Origin: Flammeovirgaceae bacterium SG7u.111
Lineage (GTDB): Bacteria; Bacteroidota; Bacteroidia; Cytophagales; Flammeovirgaceae
Direction: 5' to 3'
Length of the DNA stretch: 64,000 nt
Assembly: GCA_034044135.1 (NCBI GenBank)
Contig: CP139021.1
Coordinates: 4,169,635 to 4,233,634 of the forward strand
Shown: piece after piece, positions 28,352 through 35,791 of the stretch
How positions within the stretch are numbered: the first letter of the stretch is position 1
Layout of the letters: each line of letters opens with the position of its first letter
Made by a program: the position numbers and the translations under genes
The notes under the pieces: model-generated
Told to the model about the DNA's origin: nothing
What the model saw: only the letters and a program-made list of their open reading frames with translations
Database searches by the model: none

Positions 28352-28836
28352 AATGGGGAATTTTAACAATTCTTATAATATTGGCTTGCCAAGTAACATA
28401 CGCACAACAAATCAAAAAATCCTATGTTGTTGATACAATTGAGGTAAGTACTTTATACAAAGTTTTTGTTAAAAAAAATGACTGTTTTTTTCAACTCTAT
28501 GCGATTAAAGAACCTAAGAAAAGTTTAAAAAAAATTAACTTAAAAAAAATAATTAATGACGATAATTTATTCTTTACAAATATTAGTTTTTATTCCTTCT
28601 TTGATTATGACAATCCTGAAAAAGTTTACAATTGCAAGCTAAATTCAATCAAAATTTCAAATGGCAAAGTAGAAATACATAAAATTGAAGATGTAGAGAA
28701 ACTATTGATTTGTTTAGTAAATGCAGATTTCTATAATGAAAGGATTCAGTCAGTGGATTATAAAAGTTGGAATACAGTTTTCAATAAAGGAATGTATATT
28801 AAACTAGCTTTTCCTATTTGTAAAAAACATGAATAG
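28330..28836 (+). CDS. exported small protein, candidate immunity partner of the RHS toxin
   Basis: 168 residues starting at an ATG inside the last codons of the RHS toxin gene, a 22-base overlap that suggests translational coupling. The N-terminus has basic residues (ERKSKLK) and a hydrophobic signal segment (GILTILIILACQVTYAQQ, about 10-27), so the protein leaves the cytoplasm. A Cys in ILAC could make it a lipoprotein instead. The rest is Lys/Asn-rich and AT-rich in base composition, like the toxin tip. I recognise no family. Position, size and shared composition make immunity against the protease tip the leading idea; an export signal would place it where an exported protease acts. Confidence 0.6.
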   Translation: MERKSKLKWGILTILIILACQVTYAQQIKKSYVVDTIEVSTLYKVFVKKNDCFFQLYAIKEPKKSLKKINLKKIINDDNLFFTNISFYSFFDYDNPEKVYNCKLNSIKISNGKVEIHKIEDVEKLLICLVNADFYNERIQSVDYKSWNTVFNKGMYIKLAFPICKKHE

Positions 28837-28871
28837 CCAACTGACCAACTACCCCCAACTACTCTTATGGT

Positions 28872-28985
28872 TTAAGCAAGGGTATGTGTATAAATTTTTT
28901 CATATTTCCTGTCTTGGTTAATGACCGCAAAGATGCGTTGGACGAGCTTGGAGCAGATGGCGTTTATGACGGACATCTCCCAACT
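28872..28985 (-). pseudogene. fragment of an IS110-like transposase C-terminus
   Basis: Read on the minus strand, the segment encodes MSVINAICSKLVQRIFAVI followed by NQDRKYEKIY and a stop at 28874-28872. This resembles the end of IS110/IS116-family transposases from Bacteroidota, which close with a similar N-A-V-R-N-K-L-RIFAV pattern. Only about 35 codons remain; upstream the frame runs into a hairpin. It is probably the scar of an insertion sequence in the island boundary zone. The family assignment is from memory of the pattern and needs a search. Confidence 0.45.
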
Positions 28986-29007
28986 GGCCCGAGCATCCGC
29001 TCGGGCC
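28986..29007. repeat. perfect hairpin
   Basis: GGCCCGAGC / GCTCGGGCC with loop ATCC. It shares the core CCGAGC...GCTCG with the two small hairpins inside the duplicated element at 29105-29152 and 29480-29526, so it may belong to the same interspersed-repeat family. Confidence 0.7.
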
Positions 29008-29011
29008 AAAC

Positions 29012-29083
29012 AAGGGTAGCAAGTAAAAACAAAAATCAATCATCGAAACGCCCCGTCATTTTTGGCGAGGTGTTTTGTTTTTA
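29012..29083 (+). repeat. terminator-like repeat, copy 1
   Basis: About 72 bases beginning AAGGGTAGCAA, with AAAACAAAAATCAA and CATCGAAACG. It includes an imperfect hairpin (AAACGCCCC...GAGGTGTTTT) ending in a T-rich run. Copy 2 lies at 29151-29225. It could terminate the long gene train ending at 28836. Confidence 0.65.
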
Positions 29084-29104
29084 AGGGGGTGGCAGTTTTG
29101 TTAC

Positions 29105-29152
29105 AAAGCCAAAGCCGTGAAGGTCCGAGCGAGATGCTCGAACCAGAAAAAA
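29105..29152. repeat. hairpin-bearing repeat B, copy 1
   Basis: 48 bases: AAAGCCAAAGCC...GTCCGAGCGAGATGCTCGAA...CAGAAAAAA. It contains the stem CGAGC/GCTCG. It aligns with 29480-29526 with about seven differences, so it is a REP-like interspersed element. Confidence 0.65.
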
Positions 29153-29225
29153 GGGTAGCAAACGAAAACAAAAATCAACCATCGAAACGTCCCTTCATCT
29201 TTTGGCGGGGCGTTTTTAGTTTTTG
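29151..29225 (+). repeat. terminator-like repeat, copy 2
   Basis: The second copy of the element at 29012. Its hairpin AAACGTCCC / GGGGCGTTT is better paired than in copy 1 and is followed by TTAGTTTTT, a typical terminator form on the plus strand. Confidence 0.65.
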
Positions 29226-29306
29226 GGACTGGCCGTTGCCCAGTTTCCTATTTGCCCGTCGGGGTTGCCAAAAACAACTAACGCCGTTAGTTCGGGCGCA
29301 AGAAAA

Positions 29307-29335
29307 CGATGGGGTCGCTTGAAGCGACCCCATCG
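29307..29335. repeat. perfect 29-base palindrome
   Basis: CGATGGGGTCGCTT and its exact complement AAGCGACCCCATCG around one central G. The arms are 14 bases without mismatch. It lies in the non-coding zone between the RHS locus and the CAU tRNA. The role is unknown; it may be a mobile-element hairpin or a transcription stop without a T-run. Confidence 0.8.
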
Positions 29336-29353
29336 CTCAGGATTGGGGCTTTT

Positions 29354-29391
29354 TGTTGTAGAAGACACCCTGATAGGGGGCGTCTCTACGA
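29354..29391. repeat. imperfect GTAGA...TCTAC palindrome
   Basis: GTAGAAGACACCCTGA followed by TAGGGGGCGTCTCTAC. It resembles the GTAGAGACGC-type palindromes scattered in many bacterial genomes, including Bacteroidota. The pairing has mismatches. Confidence 0.5.
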
Positions 29392-29479
29392 TAGATGTTT
29401 AAGAAAATGTTTTAAGCCTCTCGCTTGGAACTGCGCATTGGGTCAGCGTCCGCTGAAGAAGAGCGGCAAGTGTGGCTGA

Positions 29480-29526
29480 AAAGCCAATGCCACCAAGATC
29501 CGAGCAAGACGCTCGAACCAGAAAAA
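29480..29526. repeat. hairpin-bearing repeat B, copy 2
   Basis: AAAGCCAATGCC...ATCCGAGCAAGACGCTCGAA...CAGAAAAAA, the second copy of the element at 29105-29152, in the same orientation and with the same CGAGC/GCTCG stem. Confidence 0.65.
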
Positions 29527-29610
29527 ACTTCCCACTCAGGAAATTGATTTTGCCCTAACACTTATTACATTGAGGACTTTTGTCAATGAGGAAGGTAAGC
29601 TGTAAAACAC

Positions 29611-29644
29611 AAAAAACCCTGTAAGATAAATCTTACAGGGTTTT
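29611..29644 (-). terminator. terminator of the CAU tRNA
   Basis: AAAACCCTGTAAGA / TCTTACAGGGTTTT, a 14-base perfect stem with loop TAAA. On the minus strand it ends in six T, 15 bases beyond the tRNA 3' end. Confidence 0.9.
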
Positions 29645-29658
29645 AAGTTTCCAAATTG

Positions 29659-29732
29659 TGGGCCCACGAGGGCTCGAACCTCGGACCCCCTGATTATGAG
29701 TCAGGTGCTCTAACCAGCTGAGCTATGGGCCC
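29659..29732 (-). tRNA. tRNA with anticodon CAU (Met or Ile2)
   Basis: 74 bases on the minus strand. The acceptor GGGCCCA pairs with TGGGCCC, and the D arm is GCTC-AGCTGGTTAGA-GC. The anticodon stem CCTGA/TCAGG holds loop CTCATAA, so the anticodon is CAU. The T loop is TTCGAGC and the discriminator A. CCA is not encoded. The acceptor starts with a G-C pair, so it is not the initiator. Elongator Met and lysidine-modified Ile2 cannot be told apart safely by eye. It marks the far side of the accessory island. Confidence 0.93.
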
Positions 29733-29759
29733 TGAAGGAAATTCCTTCGTTTGGGAGTG

Positions 29760-29789
29760 CAAATGTAAATAAGCTTTTCAATTTCCCAA
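29760..29789 (-). promoter_or_regulatory. promoter of the CAU tRNA
   Basis: On the minus strand, TTG (29789-29787), a 19-base spacer and TACATTTG (29767-29760). The geometry is identical to the tRNA-Leu promoter, 27 bases before the tRNA 5' end. A GAAGGAA/TTCCTTC hairpin (29734-29748) lies in the leader. Confidence 0.85.
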
Positions 29790-29964
29790 ACCCTTTTTCA
29801 TTTATTTTTTAGCAAATTGTTTCCCTAGTGTTATTCCTCAATCTCCCCCACTTTTTTATTACCGATAAAACCCGACCCTTAGAAGCTATTTTCAAATACA
29901 TCTTCAATATGCTCATAGGCTTCTTTTGGAGCATACCTTCACAAAGGGTACTACTATCATAGAA

Positions 29965-31572
29965 TTACTCTCCGTCATATTCAAACCAACCGAAGGTTGC
30001 CTCTGATTTACTCTTTGCCCCATTGCTGGTGGCATACATGCCTACGCCTGGTCCATTAAACATACTTCCGTTTCCATCGGCAATGACAATGAGGCTTTGT
30101 ACTTCGCCAATTTGCTTCATATCGCCTTCAGACTCTCCATAGCTGAAGGTAACCTCCAGCCCCTCTCCTTCCGCCTTCAGAACTACAGTGGATTTGGTAA
30201 ATGGCACTCTGGTCACTTCTTCCTTTACACCTTTGAAATTTTTAATCAGCACAAGTTCTTTTTTCTCTTTTAGGAGTAAAAAATGGTTCTCATTTGTTCG
30301 ATAAATAACCATTCCTGCCTGCTCGTTGTCTTTTGAACTTTTAAAATCAAGCTTTGTAGTTACAGCGAATTTGTGATGCCTAATTCGCTGGACAAGCAGT
30401 GAAGAATTCACCAAGCTGTCCAGCGTTTTAGGTCTTAGTCGAAGATTCAATTCCCCATCTTCAATGTTGTAATTTTTTTCTTTGGGTACTCTGATAGAGC
30501 ACCATTTCAGGGCGAGCGAGCTATCTTCAAACTCATCTCTTTTTGGTTCTTTCTTGTAGGGAGTCCAAGGCAAGTTAGGTCTTTCCAACTCAGTAAGCAC
30601 CTTCCCTTGTCCCCTGTTGAACACTGGAGTCTTGCCGTCAAATTCTATTTTGGAAAGGAATGTTTCGCGAGTAAAGGTAGCCTTTCCTTCCACCAGCCTT
30701 TTGCCGAGTGTCACACACCACCACTCATCATTTTGGGTCTGCACAAGGTCTCCATGGCCAATAGCCTGAATAGGATAATCGTTGCCCAAATGCCTGTGGG
30801 TAATCACAGGGTTTATCATATCTGTAACATAAGGTCCCCAAAGCGAATCGCTATGATGAACAGAAAGAGCATGGAACAGCCCAGTCCCTCCTTCCGATAG
30901 CATCAGCATATAATTCCCATTGATTTTGTAAAGGTGCGGGCCTTCGGTATAAGAGGCATTATTCGCATGTCCGTAGGTAAGAATTTTTCTTTCCCCTACC
31001 AGTTTTTTCTTTTCCAAATCCAGTTCCTGAAGCCAAATACCGCACTGGGTAGGCCAAACTTGCTCTTCAATCCATGTATGGCCAGTATAATAACACTTTC
31101 CATCATCGTCCCACATGAGAGACGGATCGATGCCGGGGGCATCTTTCAACCAGATTGGGTCTGACCACGGACCGGCTGGGTCTGTAGCCGTCATGTAAAA
31201 ATTGCCTTCGCAGCCCACGCAAGTAGTGATCAGGTAAAACGTTCCTTCATGATGGCGAATAGTGACGGCAAAAACACCAAATTTATCGATCAAACCGTCA
31301 AAATTCAACTGGTCAGGCCTGTTTATCCCATGGCCTATCAGCTCCCAATTCACCAGGTCCTTGCTATGGTAGATGGGGATGCCGGGATACCAAATAAAAG
31401 TAGAGGTAACCATATAGTAATCATCCCCTACCCTGCAGATGGATGGATCTGGGTGGTAGCCACTTAAAATGGGGTTTTCAAAAGTAGATGGAGCATCTTG
31501 CCCTTTGGATATTTGGGGTTGAATTAGGCAAAAAAGTGTCAGTATGACAAAAAAGTGTTTTAAGTAAATCAT
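29965..31572 (-). CDS. glycoside hydrolase family 43 (beta-xylosidase/arabinofuranosidase type)
   Basis: 535 residues with a signal peptide ending about residue 24 (QISKGQ). The five-blade propeller of GH43 starts at ENPILSGYHPDPS, where D42 is the expected catalytic base. DPSLMWDDDGKCYYTGH supplies the pKa-modulating Asp. SYTEGPHLYKINGNYMLML supplies the catalytic Glu. The C-terminal about 180 residues form a concanavalin-like module (EFEDSSLALKWCSIRVP onward), common in GH43 beta-xylosidases. The enzyme is exported and likely cleaves xylose- or arabinose-containing oligosaccharides. It stands alone, not in a SusC/D cluster. Exact specificity cannot be read from sequence. Confidence 0.85.
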   Translation of the reverse strand: MIYLKHFFVILTLFCLIQPQISKGQDAPSTFENPILSGYHPDPSICRVGDDYYMVTSTFIWYPGIPIYHSKDLVNWELIGHGINRPDQLNFDGLIDKFGVFAVTIRHHEGTFYLITTCVGCEGNFYMTATDPAGPWSDPIWLKDAPGIDPSLMWDDDGKCYYTGHTWIEEQVWPTQCGIWLQELDLEKKKLVGERKILTYGHANNASYTEGPHLYKINGNYMLMLSEGGTGLFHALSVHHSDSLWGPYVTDMINPVITHRHLGNDYPIQAIGHGDLVQTQNDEWWCVTLGKRLVEGKATFTRETFLSKIEFDGKTPVFNRGQGKVLTELERPNLPWTPYKKEPKRDEFEDSSLALKWCSIRVPKEKNYNIEDGELNLRLRPKTLDSLVNSSLLVQRIRHHKFAVTTKLDFKSSKDNEQAGMVIYRTNENHFLLLKEKKELVLIKNFKGVKEEVTRVPFTKSTVVLKAEGEGLEVTFSYGESEGDMKQIGEVQSLIVIADGNGSMFNGPGVGMYATSNGAKSKSEATFGWFEYDGE

Positions 31573-31770
31573 ATAGATATGGTGTTTTACCCTAACTAAG
31601 AGGGTTGGTAAATGAAGCCATCAGATAGTTTAAACTTATATATGATTCGGAATGACCACAACTATTTAGATAGATTAATGACCATTCCGAATGAATTCAT
31701 TAGACTCTTTATTGAATCTACTTGATAATTTTAAGATTGATAGTTAAGAGGTTAGATGTATTTACAATCG

Positions 31771-31868
31771 AACTTAGGGTCAAAAAGAAGAAACGCTGGC
31801 GTGTCATAAACCCTCCAATTCGTACCGAAATGGTACTTTCGACGGTTTCCTAGAATTGACCCTAAGTT
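31771..31868. repeat. 98-base element bounded by perfect 13-base inverted repeats
   Basis: AACTTAGGGTCAA at 31771-31783 and its exact complement at 31856-31868 enclose 72 bases. GCGTGTCA occurs inside (31799) and just outside the right end (31870). It lies after the hemG stop. It looks like a miniature element or an IS remnant; a long-loop terminator is an alternative. Confidence 0.6.
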
Positions 31869-31879
31869 AGCGTGTCAGT

Positions 31880-33193
31880 TCAATCAGCTTTCACCAGGTC
31901 ATTTGCCAATGTAACTCCCTTCTTCATACAGTCGGCCACAGAAACACCATCTTTCCAATTGGCACAAACATAAATACCTTCAGTCTCAAGCTTTTCGGCT
32001 TCTTCCCAAGCCGCCACAATGTTTTTGTCGTACTGTGGAATGGCTTTTTCCCAACGGGTAAGGTGCTGCATTTGCGCTTCGCCTTTTATATCATACAGCC
32101 TGCCCAGCTCTTCGGTAGCTTTCTCAATAATCTGCGCTTCGCTGAGCTTGGTATTATCCACATACTGCGAGCCGCCTATGAACGTGGTAAGCAACGTTTC
32201 ATCCTCGGGACAGCGATTGGGGAACAAGGAACTACTCCACAGGCTTCCTGCTGTAAACAGGTTTTCCACCTTGGGGTGCAATCCTCCAAACCCGTTGAGG
32301 TCAAACCCAACATCTGCTTTTTTAAAAGAGCTATGCAATACACACATAGGCGAATAATAAACATCTCCAAAGGCTTTGGAAGCCTCGGGGAATGATTTTT
32401 TTAGAAATTTCCCTGCCGCAGCTGAAGAACTGGAAACTACCAACTGATCGGCCTCAAACTCTCCATCTACAGTAGTCAAAACAAACTTATCCTCCCGTTT
32501 GGCTACCGTCTGAACAGGGCAATTATATTTTATACTCAAGCCCTTTGCCATTCCCTTGGGGATTTCAGCCATACCACTGGTAAAACTGTAGGAATTTTTC
32601 CTTCCCGTGCTCTTCTTGCCTTTACTGCCCTTCATAAAGCCTTTTATCACCGAGCCATATTCTTTTTCGAATTGGGACAAGGATGGAAAAGTCTTCTCAA
32701 CCAAAAGCTGGTACGGATCGCCTGCATAAATACCGGCCATAAAGGGGTTCACGGCATAATCTACTATCTCTTTGGAAAACCTTCTCTCAAAAAAATCCCC
32801 AACCGATTCGTTTTCTATATTTCCAGCAGGTTTTTTCCGCTCTCTGAACACTGCCATTTTGGATTTCCAACTAAAATATCCGCTAAACAAAAATGCGGGT
32901 CCTGCGGGCAGTTTTTGATATTTCCCTTTTTTGAATACAAACCGTTTTTTACTCACATCTTCGGGCATCAGCTTGGAAGCCCCTGCCCCACATTTGTCGA
33001 CCAACTGATCCACTTCCTCATCTGCCAACAAGGTATTAGGCCCTGCTTCTAGCAAGTAGTCACCATTTTTGAATGATTTGATGTATCCACCAGGTTCGCT
33101 TGCCGCTTCAAATACTTGATAAGGAATACCTAATTCGTGAAGTTGGTAAGCAACCGATAAGCCCGAAATCCCTGCGCCAATAATTGCAATCAT
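31880..33193 (-). CDS. hemG: protoporphyrinogen oxidase
   Basis: 437 residues. The N-terminal FAD-binding motif IAIIGAGISGLSVAYQL is followed by EAASEPGGYIKSF and LEAGPNTLL, typical of the oxygen-dependent HemY-type protoporphyrinogen oxidase (often named hemG in Bacteroidota). The C-terminal segment GIYVCANWKDGVSVADCMKKG is the second FAD-contact region. The enzyme oxidises protoporphyrinogen IX to protoporphyrin IX in heme synthesis, at the inner membrane. It starts at the ATG directly before the Rossmann motif. No other heme gene is beside it. Confidence 0.88.
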   Translation of the reverse strand: MIAIIGAGISGLSVAYQLHELGIPYQVFEAASEPGGYIKSFKNGDYLLEAGPNTLLADEEVDQLVDKCGAGASKLMPEDVSKKRFVFKKGKYQKLPAGPAFLFSGYFSWKSKMAVFRERKKPAGNIENESVGDFFERRFSKEIVDYAVNPFMAGIYAGDPYQLLVEKTFPSLSQFEKEYGSVIKGFMKGSKGKKSTGRKNSYSFTSGMAEIPKGMAKGLSIKYNCPVQTVAKREDKFVLTTVDGEFEADQLVVSSSSAAAGKFLKKSFPEASKAFGDVYYSPMCVLHSSFKKADVGFDLNGFGGLHPKVENLFTAGSLWSSSLFPNRCPEDETLLTTFIGGSQYVDNTKLSEAQIIEKATEELGRLYDIKGEAQMQHLTRWEKAIPQYDKNIVAAWEEAEKLETEGIYVCANWKDGVSVADCMKKGVTLANDLVKAD

Positions 33194-33346
33194 GTTCGCT
33201 TTATTTAGTTAAAAAAATCTAAGTCTTTATAAATTCACTTCTAAGAAACTATTTTTTTTATGCTGGCATTTTTCCCAAGCAAAGAGTTAAAACCGCCCGA
33301 CTCCCTTAAACAGAAACTAGCAACAAGTAACCAGTAACAGCCACAC

Positions 33347-34108
33347 CTAATCTATATAATTAAAAATTGTTTCTTTCCTGTTATCCAAATTGAAAATATA
33401 GCGAAGCGAAACCCCAAACTGGGGGGAAATCAGGTTTAGCTTACGATAGGATTTTATCAAGTTCCCCTCCTCGTCGTATTGCTCTTGTGCGAAAAAATAG
33501 CGGGTTTCTTTTCTGGCATAAAGCCCGGCCTGAAAGCCGTTATTCGAAACCCAAACCAGGTCGTATCGCAAACGGGTTTTATTGATTCTGCGCTGATCGG
33601 CAGAAGATTCGAGTGCGGTGAACTGGCTAAGTTCGTAAGATAAAGCCGTAAAAAAAACAAGCCCTTTTACCTGAAAACTTTTACCCAAAGAAACAAAAAG
33701 CGAAAGCGGGTTTCCCTCCGCATTTTGCTCGCTATAGCGATATTCATAGCTAAGCCGTTTGTCAAAAAATAGGCTTCCGATATGCCCACCGTGCCGCAAA
33801 AAAAGTTGGCTGGCATGCGTATCGAACCTCGAATTGCGGTAGAGCCGCTGCAAAAAACCAGCCGACCATCGCCCCTTAAACTGATATTCGTAGCCCAACA
33901 AAGCTTCGTCGAGAAATGTCCCATTATATTCGGAGTTTTTCACCGAAAAACCTCCCAAAAACCTACTGCCGCTATCCAAATGAAAATCGACAAAGAGCTT
34001 AACAGAAAACTCGCTGCTCAACCTGGATTTTTCCAAAGGCTGGGCAACGAGTTTTATACTTGCAAAAGCAACAGTTATAGCAACATATAGCAGTGCTTTT
34101 TTTATCAT
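33347..34108 (-). CDS. secreted beta-strand-rich protein, possible DUF2490-like outer membrane protein
   Basis: 253 residues with a signal peptide ending about residue 22 (IKLVAQP). The mature part alternates polar and aromatic residues in short strands (SFQVKGLVFFTALSYELSQF, RLRYDLVWVSNNGFQAGLYA, FGVSLRYIFNLD). This is the pattern of a small outer membrane barrel such as DUF2490 proteins. The function is unknown. It lies 127 bases downstream of the yicC gene on the same strand. Confidence 0.6.
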   Translation of the reverse strand: MIKKALLYVAITVAFASIKLVAQPLEKSRLSSEFSVKLFVDFHLDSGSRFLGGFSVKNSEYNGTFLDEALLGYEYQFKGRWSAGFLQRLYRNSRFDTHASQLFLRHGGHIGSLFFDKRLSYEYRYSEQNAEGNPLSLFVSLGKSFQVKGLVFFTALSYELSQFTALESSADQRRINKTRLRYDLVWVSNNGFQAGLYARKETRYFFAQEQYDEEGNLIKSYRKLNLISPQFGVSLRYIFNLDNRKETIFNYID

Positions 34109-34235
34109 CGTAATTAGTCTAAAATTAATTTCATCAACGTATTTCCGTACCTACAACTTTTCCCAAGCCCTTCTTGAAGTGTTGTTAGTTGCAGGTTTCT
34201 AACGGTCCGCCGCTGCAGTTACTAGCAACCAAGAC

Positions 34236-35114
34236 TTACAATACGTTCAATACTTGTTCCTTTATTTTTTCCAACTCCTCCTTCATATTTATCACCAATT
34301 TCTGAATCTCCGCATCGTTGGCTTTCGAACCAATCGTGTTGATTTCTCTACCAATTTCTTGGCTGATGAAATTCAATTTTTTACCCAGAGAAGTCTTTGC
34401 TTTCAAGGTTTCCTTAAAATACGAAAGATGGTTTTTGAGACGGACTTTTTCTTCGTTGATGTCCAGTTTTTCAATGTAATACATCAACTCCTGCTCAAAC
34501 CTGTTCTTATCAAAATTCTCGTTGCTCAGCCATTCCTCCACCTGTTTCATCAGGCGCTCTCTTACTTTGGCAATTCGCTCAGGGTCGCGTCCATCTACTT
34601 TTACCAATAGCTCTTCAATAGAATCAATATACGAAACCAACTTCCTTTCTAGCGCATTTCCTTCAGCCATTCTGAATTCATCACATTTATCTATGGCTTC
34701 GTGAATGGTTTCCAATACCACTTTCCAGTCCTCTTTTTTCGTATCCTCGTCGTTCTCTTTCAAATACACATCGGGCATGGACATTGCCATGCGGAAAATA
34801 TCTTTCCCATCTGCTCCTACGCTTTCGGCAGCACTTTGAAGCTCCGTATAAAACGCATTGAACAAAGGGCGGTTTACCGAAACCTTGTTCAGGTCAGCTC
34901 GCTTAGTAGTATAGTTTACCGAAAGGCTAATTTTCCCCCTTTCTAGGCGCTTGCCCATCAGGTTTTTTAGTTCTATATCCTTGTCAAAAAAAATATTCCC
35001 TATCTTGATGCTAGAATCAAAAAACTTTGAATTCAAAGATTTGACCTCTACAGTAACATTCAGCTCGTCTGTTGATCTCACGGCTTTCCCAAAGCCTGTC
35101 ATCGATTTTATCAT
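34236..35114 (-). CDS. YicC/YloC family endoribonuclease-like protein
   Basis: 292 residues, the family's usual length. It begins MIKSMTGFG, the hallmark start of YicC proteins, followed by EVKSLNSKFFD. The C-terminal DUF1732 part includes KTSLGKKLNFISQEIGREINTIGSKAN (about 250-275). Family members have been described as endoribonucleases acting on RNA ends and small RNAs. The protein is cytoplasmic. In many bacteria gmk (guanylate kinase) follows yicC, but here the downstream gene is a barrel protein. Confidence 0.92.
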   Translation of the reverse strand: MIKSMTGFGKAVRSTDELNVTVEVKSLNSKFFDSSIKIGNIFFDKDIELKNLMGKRLERGKISLSVNYTTKRADLNKVSVNRPLFNAFYTELQSAAESVGADGKDIFRMAMSMPDVYLKENDEDTKKEDWKVVLETIHEAIDKCDEFRMAEGNALERKLVSYIDSIEELLVKVDGRDPERIAKVRERLMKQVEEWLSNENFDKNRFEQELMYYIEKLDINEEKVRLKNHLSYFKETLKAKTSLGKKLNFISQEIGREINTIGSKANDAEIQKLVINMKEELEKIKEQVLNVL

Positions 35115-35292
35115 GGTGTATTATCTAGTTTTTTGTTTGTAGGCTAAGTGTCAGAAAAAACGCCAGAGCAGTAGGCAATGCGCTTTTTTAAATATTAGCC
35201 TGTATAATTCGGATAAAGGTATAAAATTCTACTCAAACGCAAACTAGGAGAATCCGAGAATAGCTCAGATAGTGGTTTTTTGCTTTCACTTG

Positions 35293-35637
35293 CTATTCTT
35301 GGTTGGGCTGAGCTGAGTAAATCACCCCTAATAATTGGGTCATATCTGTAGAAGCAAAAATATACATTACGTTATCTCCTTTGAAGATAAAAACTTTGAC
35401 GCTTTCCTCTTTATAATTCTTCAGATTTCTAACAAATTCCTCAACTATTTTGGTCAAATGAGCTTTCTTATCATCTATTAAAATCGATAATCTTTTAAGA
35501 TATATTTCTAAAAGTTTTTCTGTATTTGCTAAATAAGGTGGTTCTATGTCCCCTCTATTTTGCAATAAAGTTTTGATAATAGATTTTGGCAAATCACTTT
35601 GAGAAAATAGCGTTTCAAGCTTATCAATATCATTCAT
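35293..35637 (-). CDS. hypothetical cytoplasmic protein
   Basis: 114 residues without signal or membrane segment. The first 75 residues appear helical and the end has strands (VKVFIFKGDNVMYIFAS). I recognise no family. It is AT-rich relative to yicC next to it, which may mean recent arrival. Confidence 0.5.
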   Translation of the reverse strand: MNDIDKLETLFSQSDLPKSIIKTLLQNRGDIEPPYLANTEKLLEIYLKRLSILIDDKKAHLTKIVEEFVRNLKNYKEESVKVFIFKGDNVMYIFASTDMTQLLGVIYSAQPNQE

Positions 35638-35733
35638 ATTTATGTTCTTTCCTTTTTAAGGTTAAGGTAGCACCGAATACAATAGCATAAACCTAAAGTA
35701 AACTTGGTATCTGCAAATTACCTTACTTATCAC

Positions 35734-35762
35734 TTGTAAGTCCAAAAGCTATTCTATTTTTG
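35734..35762 (+). promoter_or_regulatory. promoter of the MDP-1 phosphatase gene
   Basis: TTG at 35734-35736, an 18-base spacer, and TATTTTTG at 35755-35762, 29 bases before the ATG. This is a full match to the Bacteroidota consensus. Confidence 0.75.
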
Positions 35763-35791
35763 TTACCAATTCTAACTAGAAATTTCAGCCC

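Noticed and set aside
28884-29322. Two short plus-strand frames after the candidate immunity gene
   Set aside because: They run through duplicated terminator-like repeats and hairpins, share no family and change frame between repeat copies. They are better explained as non-coding repeats.
13424-29659. Second copy of the tRNA-Leu 3' end as attachment site
   Set aside because: I found no repeat of the tRNA 3' sequence in the window.
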